A program made the position numbers and the translations under genes. 64,000 nt of DNA, taken from the NCBI GenBank assembly GCA_017412765.1, contig JAFPWN010000045.1, positions 1 through 64,000 of the forward strand, read 5' to 3'. The notes under the pieces are model-generated. The model was given only the letters and a program-made list of their open reading frames with translations, did not search any database and was not told the origin of the DNA. This DNA is from Oscillospiraceae bacterium (lineage in GTDB: Bacteria; Bacillota; Clostridia; Oscillospirales; Oscillospiraceae). This document shows positions 34,181 through 44,014 of this stretch, piece after piece (the stretch's first letter is position 1; each line of letters starts with the position of its first letter).

Positions 34181-34827
34181 ACCATCCACCTCTCCGGTTC
34201 CGCCAGGAGCCTGCCTACGCCGTCGAAAAGCGAGGCAATATGGTAGCCGTCCGCAGCGGCGTGGTTAACTGTGACCGCGGCGGGGAGAGTAAGCCGCCCG
34301 TTCTCATCCCTGTATTTTCCGACGGAGACAATGGGCGTGTAATAGCCCTTGGCGTTTTTAAAGCTGAAGCCGAAGCTTTCAAAATCAAAATAGGGCATAA
34401 CGGAAATAATGAACCCATTTTCAGGCGCGCTATCGGCATAGGCGCCGCGGGCGGCTCTGTTGCGCTCCGCCTCGGCGATATAGGCGGCGTAAAACTCGGC
34501 ATAATTTTCAGTATAGCAAACGGTGTGGAAGGTAAAGTTCCCGTCGTCGTTTAAAACGGGATAGACGGGGTGCATAATATTCCACCTTCCGAGGACGCCG
34601 TTTCGCTCAGCGACGCGAAGCTCATCCCTTTTGCTTATCTCCCGGGAAAAGCAGTAAAGTATGGCGGGAACGAGCTTTTTGCCCTCACGCTTTGCCATCT
34701 TCACCGTATTTGTAACATCAAGGCGTACTGAGCTTGAAAAATGGGTCGTAGTGAACACTTCGGTATACAGCCTGAAAAGGCTCTCCCGCGCCCAGCTCAT
34801 TCTGTCAATCGGTGTAAATTCGTCCAT
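34177..34827 (-). CDS. Chloramphenicol acetyltransferase-fold acyltransferase
   Basis: 216 residues, full length for the CAT family. The catalytic-His motif is TVNHAAADGYHIASLFDG (about 185-202), a variant of HHxxxDG, and VFTTTHFSSSVRLDVTN near the N-terminus matches the CAT start. Cytoplasmic. Known CATs acetylate chloramphenicol, but many relatives serve other acyl transfers. As first gene of a coupled acylation operon it more likely handles an acyl-CoA or acyl-carrier intermediate than antibiotic resistance. GGAGAG precedes the ATG. Confidence 0.8.
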   Translation of the reverse strand: MDEFTPIDRMSWARESLFRLYTEVFTTTHFSSSVRLDVTNTVKMAKREGKKLVPAILYCFSREISKRDELRVAERNGVLGRWNIMHPVYPVLNDDGNFTFHTVCYTENYAEFYAAYIAEAERNRAARGAYADSAPENGFIISVMPYFDFESFGFSFKNAKGYYTPIVSVGKYRDENGRLTLPAAVTVNHAAADGYHIASLFDGVGRLLAEPERWMV

Positions 34828-34842
34828 ATTCTCTCCTGCCTA

Positions 34843-34887
34843 TAATAAAGCCCCGCCCATCTGCTTTTCTCGCGTAATGGGCGAGGC
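34843..34887 (-). terminator. Terminator of GH3 no. 2
   Basis: Arms GCCCCGCCCAT (34850-34860) and ATGGGCGAGGC (34877-34887); on the minus transcript the stem is followed by a T-rich tail. It separates the GH3 gene from the acylation operon, whose promoter must lie within or just after it. Confidence 0.75.
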
Positions 34888-34905
34888 TCTTTTAGATTAT
34901 CTGAC

Positions 34906-37900
34906 TTATCCTACGCTGCCTGCTTCTGCGCCTTCCGCGCCGAAGTCCGGCGTGGGCTCGGGCTCGACGACAATTATAGGCGCGGACTCGGCTGAGTCGT
35001 AATAAGCGGTTGCGTCGGTGGATATAACTGTTACGGTGACGCTGTCGCCGCTCTGACTGAAGCGATACTCGGCGCTCGTCTCGGTAACGGTGTTAATCTG
35101 TCCGGAGGAGCCCTCCTCCTCGCGGGTCACCGTTTCGATATCAGCGGTGGTGATGTCGGCGGAGGCGACCTCGGCGCTGCCAGAATAGAGCGTTATGCGA
35201 TAGGTAGGCGCTTTGTCAAGGTACTCGTCGGTGAAGAAATCATCGGAGAGACCAACGGCAACTCCGCCGTTATCAGACACCGCATCGATTCCGGTGCCGT
35301 CGGGTGTGGTGTACGGGGTCTTGTAAACTCCGGTAAGCGGTTCTGTCGTCACATATGCGAGATCACCGTTTGCGTCCTTGGCGTAGGTGTAAACGTATGC
35401 TTTGTATGTCTCGCCGGGGTGCAGCTCGCTCAGGTCTATGGTGCCGTTATACCTGTCTGCGCCCTCGCTGTCGCGAACACGGCGCGCGGCCACGGGCATA
35501 TCGACATTCTCGTCCGAGGGATTTGCCTCGAATATACGCACGTTGTAGTTCTTGGCATTATCCACGTCAACAAACGAGTATTCACCTGTTTCAAAATTGA
35601 AGCTGTATTCGGTAACCACATCGGGATTTACGCTCTGCTTCGCGGTTGAAACCTGTCCGGCAGCGCCGCTGCTGACAAAGCCGATAACAACCGAGACAAC
35701 CGCGGCCGCGGCCAGCGCTCCTCCGATTGCGAACCCGAGCTTTTTGCTCTTTTTGTCAAGCACGAGGAACCAGAGGGCTGCAAAGGCCAGGCAGATAATG
35801 AGAAGGTTGACTCCGACAACTATCCATATCCAGGTGGGTGAATAATCGCGGGAAATGCTCATTGCGTTGGAGTTCGCGTGACGGTAGATTATCTTCTTTG
35901 CGAGGTCGTGCATCATAGCAATGCCGGCCTCGGTTTCAGTTGTGTTTTCGGTGAAGCCGCCGGTGCCGCCGAAGCCGCCGGTGTAGAGAAGAAGTCCGGC
36001 GCCGGCTCTGACCTGGAGGTCGGGGTGCTCGTATTTATCGCAGCCTATGGCGGCGGAGTAGCCGTCAGTCACGGAAGCGCCCTTGTAGCCCCACTCGTTC
36101 TGGAGAACTGTGGTATTGAGGCCGTAGTTAACGGAGCATTCTGCAGGTCCGACGCGGTTATAAGCCATCATAAGACCGGTGCAGGCCTCGACCTTCACGG
36201 CGTACTCAAAGGCGCCGAGCTGAATCTCGCGCAGTTCCTGCTCGTTTATCCATGTGTACATGCCGCCGCGGTTCTGGTCGTTATCGTTGCAGACGAAGTG
36301 CTTGAGATAGACGTAAAGTCCCTTTGACTGGGCTCCTGCAACCTCTGCCGCAGCCATTTTGCCAGAGAGGAGAGGATCCTCGGAGAAGTACTCGCCGCAG
36401 CGCCCGTTGAAGGGGGTTCTGTGGGTATCGGCGCCGGGTGCGTACCAGCCGTTGACGCCGGCTACCAAAGCCTCGCGGCCGACGCTCTCGCCCACCTGAC
36501 GGATAAGCTCAATGTTCCATGTGGCGGCCATTAGAGGCTCAGAGGTGTACTCATTGCCGTAGTAGTTGAGGTTTGCGGAGGATATTCCGGCAGGGCCGTC
36601 AACGTCCGTAGCGAGGGATTTTCCTATGGATTCGACCTCCGGCGTGCCGTAGCCGCAGTCCTCAATGAGGATCGCAAGCTCTGTTACGCTCATCTCGTTT
36701 ACAAGCTGATCCCAAATGGCGTCGTTCCACTCGGTATAACCGGCCACATCGTCCATAGTAAGGCCGTTTTTCTCGTTTACGGCCACAGGAACGAGGGACT
36801 TTGAAACGTAAGAGGCGTCGTTTTCAAACTTCACGTCGCTGCCGCCGAGAGACTCCTGAGTTATATACCTTATCATATCGGCGCCCATTCTGAGATCATC
36901 GTACTGATCGAGGCGCTTTCCCATGGTGACGGAGGGGTGAGTCCCCGCGAAATCAGCGCGGGAGACGTAGGGGATAGTGCTGCCGATGTTGCCGTCGCCA
37001 ACGGAGCTGTAATCAAAGGCGTTCTCCGCCGCCACAAGATCGGTGGAGCGCTTGCCGACTCCGCTGTCCTTATAGACTCTGCGGGAGGCGACCTCGTAGG
37101 TAAGCGCGGAGAGAGCCTTTCCGTCGGAATTGACCTTTACATTGTGGGAGTCTGTCTGGAGATTGAAGTAGTAGGTTCCTTCGTCCGCTACGTAGCAGCG
37201 CTCGCCGAGATAGTCGTAGGAGGCGATGTTGTCAACAGGCAGTGTGAGGGTCAGCGTCTCGCTCTCGCCGGGCTTGAGGGTGCCGGTCTTGCCGAAAGCG
37301 CCCAGAACCTTGGCGGATTTCTCAATGTTTCTGTCCTTATAATAAGGCGCGGTGTAGTAGAGCTCTACCACATCCTTGCCGGGCGTGGAGCCGACGTTCG
37401 TAACCTTGACCTGAACTTCGATCTCGCCGTGGGTGTCGCCGAACTTATGGCCGACGACCTCCCAGTCGAAGCTCGTGTAGCTGAGGCCGAAGCCGAAGGG
37501 GTACTGTACAGTCGAGTTATAGTCTATATAGCCTTCCACAGCGGCGGTTTCGTAATAGCGGTAGCCCACATAAATGCCCTCAACATCGTATGTGACGCCG
37601 CCGTCCACCTTGTTGTTGAAGGTGTAGGTCACGCCGTTGTAGGTGTAGGTGCTCTCACCGAACTCATCGTAGTTGGCGTAGGTGCCGCTGGTGGCGCTCC
37701 AGTAGCTGGGTGCAGTTTTGAGATCGTATGCGTAGGTGTCGGGCAGCTTGCCGGAGGGGTTCACGTCGCCCGAGACTATATCCGCAAGCGCCTGAATGCC
37801 GGTGGAGCCGGGGCCGCCGATCCAGAGAACGGCGTCAACGCCATCTGCGTCAAGCTCGCCGAGCTCCATGGCGTTGGAGCTGTTTATAACAACAATGACG

Positions 37901-38633
37901 TTCTGGAAATTATCAATAGCATAGTTTATAAGGTCAATTTCAGTCTGCTGGAACTGGAGATAATGCTTTCCGGCGTCGCCATTGGCGGCTCCCGTCATGT
38001 CGAGGGAGCAGTCGCCGCCCTCCGCGCCGACGCGGGAGAAGACGAGTACGGCAGTCTCGGCGTCAGAAGCGGCCTTCTCAAGAGCTGCGCGGTAGGCAAC
38101 GCTGGCCTCGCTGTCGCCGTTTATGGGACCGTCGTCAACTCCGGTGGCCTGACTCCAGCCGGAGCCGGACATATCGCCGGAAGCGCCGTTGGAGGTGCCG
38201 TACTTGGCGTAGTACTCCTTCATCGCCTTGGAGACGGAGTAACCAGCTGTTTCAAAAGCGTCGTAGAAGTCGATAAAGTCATTGGAGAGATAGCTGCCGG
38301 ACTGTGAAACGGAGCCGGCGCCTATGTACATCGGGGAGTAGGAGGCGTAGCCCAAAAGCGCAACGGAGCGGTTGCTCTTTGTCGGGGCCATGGGCAGAAG
38401 CCCGTTGTTTTTGAGGAGAAATATGCCCTCCTCAGCGATTGTCTCCGTTAGCTCGGCCGCGGCGTCCGTCGCCTTGAGCTGGGTATCATTGGATTCCGTC
38501 TGGACGGTACCGAAGGAACCCGACCAGAAACGGGTAATTACGGTGCTGAAGCGTATCGCGGCGGCATCCGCTATTATGCAGAGCACGAGCAGAATGGCAA
38601 TCAGCACGATGCTATTGTTTTCTTTGCTTTCAT
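34906..38633 (-). CDS. GH3 beta-glycosidase no. 2, permuted, with external Fn3-like tail; start frame broken
   Basis: About 1240 residues. N-terminal membrane segment, GH3 C-terminal domain first (EEGIFLLKNNGLLPM), Fn3-like domain, then the TIM barrel with GEYFSEDP, KHFVCNDNDQNR and nucleophile Asp in GASVTDGYS. After the barrel come two membrane segments (IWIVVGVNLLIICLAFAALW and a second near AVVSVVIGFVSSG) and about 250 residues of an Fn3-like domain that should again face outward. The natural ATG at 38633, with AGAGGAG upstream, runs into a stop after ten codons; the main frame opens at a GTG at 38605-38607 with no ribosome site. Adding one A to the run at about 38618-38621 would join them, so this is a one-base deletion or sequence error. 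Confidence 0.85.
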
Positions 38634-38711
38634 TTTATAACTCCTCTCTTTCCCCTGCGGGGTTTCATGAGTGAAGTTTAGCATCGACATAGTCCTGCAA
38701 CAATAGAGAGA

Positions 38712-38783
38712 GGACGAACGGCGGCATTAATGCTACAAAAAACCGCTGTTCAGTTACGAACAGCGGTTTAATGAGGACGAACG
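38712..38783. promoter_or_regulatory. LytTR-type binding sites upstream of GH3 no. 2
   Basis: GGACGAACG occurs at 38712-38720 and 38775-38783, exactly 63 bases (three times 21) apart; a weaker copy TTACGAACA is at 38754-38762, in the same 21-base register. On the minus strand each reads CGTTCGTCC, close to the GTT-core consensus of AgrA/LytTR half-sites. They lie 80-150 bases upstream of the GH3 start and beside the LytTR regulator gene. Confidence 0.55.
38737..38768 (-). terminator. Terminator after LytTR regulator no. 1
   Basis: Perfect 11-base arms AACCGCTGTTC and GAACAGCGGTT followed on the minus transcript by six U. It ends the kinase-regulator transcript, or acts as an attenuator ahead of GH3 no. 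2, since the LytTR-like sites lie on both sides of it. Confidence 0.8.
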
Positions 38784-38807
38784 ACATTATAGTGAGCTCA
38801 ATTGGTA

Positions 38808-39554
38808 TCAGAAGAAATTTCCATGGATCTGGGCATAGCCGAGGTAGCTCTCCATCGCAACGCGGTGATAGCTGCGGCCCACCGGCAGCGTCTCTCCCGT
38901 GGTGAGATCACAGCCCTTTGCGTCTATCCGCTTTATATAGCGGCACGAGACGAGAAAGCCCTTGTGTATGCGGATGTAATCATGCTCCTTAAGGGCCTTT
39001 TCGAGAGCATCCATGCTGGAGTATATTCGGCGCGGCTCCTCCGCTCCGTCAAAGTACAGCGTCTGGGTATTCCTCGCGCTCTCAATATACTTAAGGCTCT
39101 GAATATTTATACTGATGATTCCCTGACCGTCCTTGAAGGATATTGTCTCGTCATCGTTATTCGCGGAAGTTTTGCGGTACTCGATATATCGCGAGATGAC
39201 CTCAGCTATGTCGTCCATAAAGCGGTTTTTACGAACAAAGCCGAAAGGGTGCACCTGAAATGTGTCGTAAACGCGGTCGAGCTGGCTTGAGCAGAAAATA
39301 ATCTCCGTATCGGAGGCTTTTGAGTTGAGAAGCTTTCCCATCTCAACGCCGTCCATTCCCGGCATATTTATATCGAGGAAGACAAGGTCGAAGGCGCGGC
39401 TCATAAGCCGCTCGACCAAATCCCCGGGATGAAGAAAGGTCTCAAGCTGCACCGGAATGCCATGTTCAGCGAAAATACTCGTAACGGATGCGGAAATAAT
39501 GCTTACCGCCCGCGTTTCATCGTCACAGATAGCGATTTTTAGTCGCTCACTCAT
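38808..39554 (-). CDS. LytTR-family response regulator no. 1
   Basis: 248 residues. Receiver domain with acidic pair CDDE (10-13), phospho-acceptor Asp61 in LVFLDINMPGMDG and Ser/Lys switch positions (CSSQ, FVRKNR). The C-terminal LytTR DNA-binding domain contains YIESARNTQTLYF and the segment YIRIHKGFLVSCRYI. It overlaps the sensor kinase gene by eight bases and would be phosphorylated by it. Candidate target sites lie just downstream at 38712-38783 and at 46150-46180. Confidence 0.9.
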   Translation of the reverse strand: MSERLKIAICDDETRAVSIISASVTSIFAEHGIPVQLETFLHPGDLVERLMSRAFDLVFLDINMPGMDGVEMGKLLNSKASDTEIIFCSSQLDRVYDTFQVHPFGFVRKNRFMDDIAEVISRYIEYRKTSANNDDETISFKDGQGIISINIQSLKYIESARNTQTLYFDGAEEPRRIYSSMDALEKALKEHDYIRIHKGFLVSCRYIKRIDAKGCDLTTGETLPVGRSYHRVAMESYLGYAQIHGNFF

Positions 39555-40896
39555 TCTCTGACCACTCTCCTTTCATCGCAATCATAAGCTCTGTGCGCCA
39601 GCGCCCGTCCGCAATTTTCTGCGTGATTGCGCCGTCATATTTTTTGACAGTCTCGCGTATGATCCTCGTACCCATCCCGTGCTGGAGGCTGTCCTTTTTC
39701 GTGGTGTGAAGGCTCTCTGTAAATTCCGTTGGCTTTTTTGTGGGATTTGTAACGCTCATAAGAAAGTACTGGTCGTTTACGGTTATCTGAACGGCGATGA
39801 CAGCGTCATCTATTCCCTCGGATACGCAGGCTTCTATGGCGTTATCTATAACATTTGTTATAAGCTTGCAGAGATCCAGATTAGAGAAGGGCAGCTCTGA
39901 GGGTACGGCGACCTTAACATCGAGGCTCACGCCTGCCTCCTTGGCTTTAGCGTTCTCCATGTTGAGTATGGTATTCAGCACCGGGTTACCGCAGTCTATA
40001 AATTGCACGATGTTATCGGAGAAGGTGCCGAGAAGTTCACCGAAGTATTCGTTGAGCTCGTCTATCTTGCCCTCGTTAAGCAGTATACGCATGTAGGAAT
40101 ACTGATTGTTTATATCATGGCGCAGATTTCTCAGCTCCTCAAGATTGTGCTGAGATAACGTCATAAGCTGTTCCGACGCCTTGTTTATCTCCGCCTCCGC
40201 CTGCAGCCTGAGGCCGTGGGTCTGCTCGCGGCTCAGCGCGTAGGTCATAAGATAGGTCACGAGGATCGTGACGTACATAACGGTCAGCGTAACGCTCATA
40301 AGGAGGTGATCGCCGTAGTTGCCGCCTCGCTCGAAGACGTTGATCATCATAAGGTCATAGGAGATAACGGCGATCCCGGCCAGAGTGCTGGCCGTTATGT
40401 TTAGAATAGCAGCGTTTTTTGAGACATAGTATTTGCTGACCGGGTGCCGGTTCAGAACGATTCCGAGGACGAGAATGAGAAGGTTTGAGAGGAGCTTCAT
40501 CCAGATGGAGTCAAAGCCCTCGAAGTAATATTCGAGAGTCCTTCCGAGAGTCGCGCCGAGCTCGAAGACAGTCAGGATCGTCGCAAAGCACACCGCGGCG
40601 CAGACGTTGCGGGCCGATCTCTCGAATCTGCAGAAGCAGTAGGCCATTAAAACTCCGCCCAGCACCGAGATCCAGGTCCCGACGCCCGCGAGGAAACGGA
40701 AGCGCTCGGTCAATATGCACAGTACGAAGTGCAGCACAAGCTGTGCGGTGAGGATGGCCGCAAATTTGCCGAGAGCGGGAAAAGGCCTTTTAAGGTCCTG
40801 CTTCCCGAAGCACAAAACGGTGTAGATGAATGCGCTAGCGGCCAATATCTGCGACCAGTAGGACGGATCGCGCATCGTTATTAAAAAGACCTCCAT
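39547..40896 (-). CDS. GHKL sensor histidine kinase no. 1 (AgrC/NatK type)
   Basis: 449 residues. Six membrane segments in the first about 220 residues, then a coiled region, the phospho-accepting His in LRNLRHDINNQYSYMR (about 265), and a GHKL ATPase domain with ITNVIDNAIEAC (N box) and GMGTRIIRETVKKYDG. This is the layout of peptide- or envelope-sensing kinases paired with LytTR regulators. No short autoinducer-peptide gene is apparent next to it. Start ATG with AGGAGG about eight bases upstream. Confidence 0.88.
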   Translation of the reverse strand: MEVFLITMRDPSYWSQILAASAFIYTVLCFGKQDLKRPFPALGKFAAILTAQLVLHFVLCILTERFRFLAGVGTWISVLGGVLMAYCFCRFERSARNVCAAVCFATILTVFELGATLGRTLEYYFEGFDSIWMKLLSNLLILVLGIVLNRHPVSKYYVSKNAAILNITASTLAGIAVISYDLMMINVFERGGNYGDHLLMSVTLTVMYVTILVTYLMTYALSREQTHGLRLQAEAEINKASEQLMTLSQHNLEELRNLRHDINNQYSYMRILLNEGKIDELNEYFGELLGTFSDNIVQFIDCGNPVLNTILNMENAKAKEAGVSLDVKVAVPSELPFSNLDLCKLITNVIDNAIEACVSEGIDDAVIAVQITVNDQYFLMSVTNPTKKPTEFTESLHTTKKDSLQHGMGTRIIRETVKKYDGAITQKIADGRWRTELMIAMKGEWSENE

Positions 40897-40952
40897 AGGC
40901 TGAAACCTCCTTTGCTCTCGGATATTCTATCACGCTTTTGCCGTTTTTCAAG

Positions 40953-40981
40953 AGAAAGCCGCCCATAATGGACGGCTTTCT
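40953..40981 (-). terminator. Terminator of GH3 operon no. 3
   Basis: Arms AGAAAGCCGCCC and GGACGGCTTTCT (one G-U) with a five-base loop, 28 bases past the GH3 stop and upstream of the kinase gene. Confidence 0.7.
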
Positions 40982-41008
40982 GAAAAAGAGGAGAAAATGA
41001 GGAAAAAA

Positions 41009-44000
41009 TCAATATTCGTCAGCATCGTCGTCGGAGCCGGTCTTGACCTTCTCCTCGACCTTCTTCTTGCCGGTGGCGATCGGAATTATCGTGACGATCT
41101 CAAATACGGCAAACAGAGCGGTGACTGCCCAGAGGGCATAGACGATGATCTCGCGCGGGGCGATGCCGTAGGTGATGACAGCGCCGGGGGTAAGACCCAT
41201 AACGCAGTTGGAGTTTGCCTTGTTGTAAAGCAGGTAGTGCGTGGACTGCTTGAGCCAGTAGACGGCTGTGGGGCTTTCAATGTCATACAGACCGTTGGAG
41301 CCGTTGTTCGTGAGGGTGAGGTTCTGACCTCTGCGGAGCGCAAGGTCGGTGGTCATATAGGTGTTAGGCTCTCCGCCGGCATCGGTGAGGACGGTGCCCT
41401 TGAAGCCGATCTCATCGCGGAGGATCTGGTTGATTGCGTTGGAGGCGCCGCCGTAGATACCGCCGATTCGGTTGTAGCAGGTCATGATTCCCGTCGCGGC
41501 GGGCATGGTCTTCGTCTGCATCGTGACCACGCCGTTGTCGTCTGCGGCGTAGTAATTTACATTCATCTTCGCTTCCTTCATGTAGATCTCGAAGGAGCGG
41601 TTGTAGATCTCGCGGAACGCCTGCTCATCGCACCAGGCGCAGTAGCCGTTGTTTTGACGGTTTGTCTCCTGATCGTTGAGGGCGTAGTGCTTCATGAAGC
41701 AGATAAGGCCCTTCTCTGAGGCGCTGGAAGCCTCGGTGGCGGCAAATTTACCGGCAAGGACGGGGTCTTCGGAGTAGTACTCGTAGTTTCTGCCGCCGAA
41801 GGCAGAGCGGTGGGTGTTGGTGCCGTAGCCGTAGAGACCGGTGATGGGCTGGCCGTCGTCCTGCTTGAAGAGCCATGCCTCCTCGGCAAAGGCGTAGCCC
41901 AGCTCGGTGGCGAGCTCAAGGTTCCAGGTGGCGGAGACCATAGGGGCGCCGCAGTACCAGATATTGTGGGGATACTGGCTGATCTTGAGCATTCCGGCGT
42001 AGAAGCCGTAGGGGGAGTCGGCGTCGTAGCTGATGGGAACGCCGTTATCGGTGTCTGCAAGCTCGTTCCAGCCGCCGTTCATGAACATCATGGCCATGGA
42101 ATCTACAGTGAACTGGTTGATATAGTCATCCCACTTCGGGTCGTCAAAGTCAACGCCGCGCATCTCTACAAGGGTGTAGCTCGTCTTGTCAACGTCGGTC
42201 TCGGGCATCTCAGTGATGGGGTTCTGATCGTCCGCCCAGACGTCGTAAATCTCGATCTGCTTTATCGCGCGCTCGTCGGAAATGATAAGGTCGTTGCCGG
42301 TCGGGGCGGTGGGGAAGGAGGCAGCAAAGTTTTCGCGGCTCATAGTGTGGATATAGCCGTCGCCCGTGCTGCCTTCGTTGTATGCCTTGAACTTGTAGTT
42401 TGTCTCCTCGTCAAGTGCGTTCGTTGCGACGGTGAGGTCGGTCGTGCGCTTGCCCGCGCCGGACTCGTTATAGACGATCTTTGAGGGGATGTTGTGCGTC
42501 CAGACCTTTGAGCTGTCGCCGTCGGAGATGGATGCCCAGGAGTGGCTGTTTTCGGAGAGGTAGAATTTGTAGTCGCCCGCGTCGAGCGTGTATGCCTTTG
42601 CGTCCTTGTAATCATAGTTCGTGAAGTAGTCCCTGAGCGCGGTAATCGTGACGGTCTGGCTCTCGCCCGCGGCAAGGAGCTTCGTCTTCTGGAAGCCTAC
42701 AAGCTGGACGTGGCTTTTTTCTACCTGGCCGTACTCATAGGGCTGGGAGACATAGATCTGCGCGACTGCCTTTCCGGCGACAGAACCGGTGTTCGTGACC
42801 TTTACGTTGAAGGTATAGCTGTCGGTGGCGGAGTCGTAGGAGGGAGTTCCCTCGTATGCCATGTCGAAGGTGGTGTAGCTGAGGCCGTAGCCGAAGGGAT
42901 AAAGAACGGACTTATCATAGTCATATCCGGCATAGTTGCCCTTCGCGGCCTCGGCTGCGGCGGTCTCGTGATAGCGGTAGCCGATGTAGATGCCCTCCTC
43001 GTACTCGACGAAGTAGACGGAGGCACCGAGGTAAGTGTCGAGGCTTCTGCCGTTCGTGTACTCAAAGTTGCCGAAGTTCATAAAGGTCGTCTCGTTCTTG
43101 AGATCGCGGACGTAGATATCGGGTGTGTGACCGGAGGGGTTAACCTCGCCCTTGAGGATCTCCGCGAGAGCCGTTCCGCCCTGACTGCCGCAGCAACCCG
43201 CCCAGATGGCGGCCTTGATGCCGGAGAAGTCGTAGGAGACGCCGGAGTAGGGATCGGTGTACATTTTACCGTTGTAGCCCGAATCGTTCGGATCGAGCCA
43301 TGGAAGCTCCATAGTGTTCGCGGAGTTGATTACGATGATGACCTTTGAGCAGTGCTTGGAGGCGTAGTCGATGAGCTTATACTCGGCGGTGTCGATGGAA
43401 AGACCGGTGCGCTCAACGCCGTTGTCGTTCTTTACTCTTACCTGGTCGCTGCCCTCGCCGGAGTTGCGCTTAAAAACGATTACCGCGGTGTCGTACTCCG
43501 CGAAGGTGGCTTCAACTGAGGCAAAGGCCTGAGCGGGATCGGCGAAATCTCCGCTGGCGGCGGCGTACAGGTCGTTTACCGCCTGGTTCGTGTTAAAGGC
43601 GTTCTCAAGTCCCTTGGCGAGGGAGACCGCGTTATCGGTTGTCGCGGGGTCTTCACCGCCGGACATATTGTTGTGCCAGGCGTAGTAGCCGAGAATAGTT
43701 ATCTTGGTGTCCGCAGAAACGGGAAGGGCGCCCTCGTCGTTGCGGAGGAGGATCATTCCCTCCTCAGCTGTTTTCAGCGTCGCAGCGGCGGCGTTGTCAC
43801 GCGCTTCCTCGTTTGTTTTCGCGTTGAAGCTGATGTAATCGCCGGTAAGTCCGGCGGTTTCGGTAACGGTCATTGCGCCGCGCCCGAGCCATGTGTCGAT
43901 CCATGATGAGAATGCGTTGATTACGAGCGTCAGAACGAGCGCGATGACGAGAACGATCGCCGTGACGACGGATTTTGTTATGACCTTTTTCTTTGAGGCT

Positions 44001-44014
44001 TTATTCATTTTCAT
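41009..44014 (-). CDS. GH3 beta-glycosidase no. 3, permuted and membrane-tethered
   Basis: 1001 residues with the same architecture as GH3 no. 1: N-terminal membrane segment (about 12-33), GH3 C-terminal domain (EEGMILLRNDEGALPV), Fn3-like domain, TIM barrel with GGRNYEYYSEDP, KHYALNDQETNRQN and nucleophile Asp878 in KGTVLTDAGGEP, then a C-terminal membrane segment (about 955-980) and a charged tail. ATG at 44014 with AAAGGAG upstream, overlapping the previous gene's stop by four bases. Third gene of an operon with the lipoprotein and the four-segment membrane protein; likely induced through the LytTR-type sites upstream of that operon. Confidence 0.92.
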   Translation of the reverse strand: MKMNKASKKKVITKSVVTAIVLVIALVLTLVINAFSSWIDTWLGRGAMTVTETAGLTGDYISFNAKTNEEARDNAAAATLKTAEEGMILLRNDEGALPVSADTKITILGYYAWHNNMSGGEDPATTDNAVSLAKGLENAFNTNQAVNDLYAAASGDFADPAQAFASVEATFAEYDTAVIVFKRNSGEGSDQVRVKNDNGVERTGLSIDTAEYKLIDYASKHCSKVIIVINSANTMELPWLDPNDSGYNGKMYTDPYSGVSYDFSGIKAAIWAGCCGSQGGTALAEILKGEVNPSGHTPDIYVRDLKNETTFMNFGNFEYTNGRSLDTYLGASVYFVEYEEGIYIGYRYHETAAAEAAKGNYAGYDYDKSVLYPFGYGLSYTTFDMAYEGTPSYDSATDSYTFNVKVTNTGSVAGKAVAQIYVSQPYEYGQVEKSHVQLVGFQKTKLLAAGESQTVTITALRDYFTNYDYKDAKAYTLDAGDYKFYLSENSHSWASISDGDSSKVWTHNIPSKIVYNESGAGKRTTDLTVATNALDEETNYKFKAYNEGSTGDGYIHTMSRENFAASFPTAPTGNDLIISDERAIKQIEIYDVWADDQNPITEMPETDVDKTSYTLVEMRGVDFDDPKWDDYINQFTVDSMAMMFMNGGWNELADTDNGVPISYDADSPYGFYAGMLKISQYPHNIWYCGAPMVSATWNLELATELGYAFAEEAWLFKQDDGQPITGLYGYGTNTHRSAFGGRNYEYYSEDPVLAGKFAATEASSASEKGLICFMKHYALNDQETNRQNNGYCAWCDEQAFREIYNRSFEIYMKEAKMNVNYYAADDNGVVTMQTKTMPAATGIMTCYNRIGGIYGGASNAINQILRDEIGFKGTVLTDAGGEPNTYMTTDLALRRGQNLTLTNNGSNGLYDIESPTAVYWLKQSTHYLLYNKANSNCVMGLTPGAVITYGIAPREIIVYALWAVTALFAVFEIVTIIPIATGKKKVEEKVKTGSDDDADEY

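Noticed and set aside
34177-34827. Chloramphenicol resistance gene
   Set aside because: The CAT fold is clear, but the gene is translationally coupled to an acyl ligase-MBOAT operon and the His motif is a variant, so a biosynthetic role is more likely.
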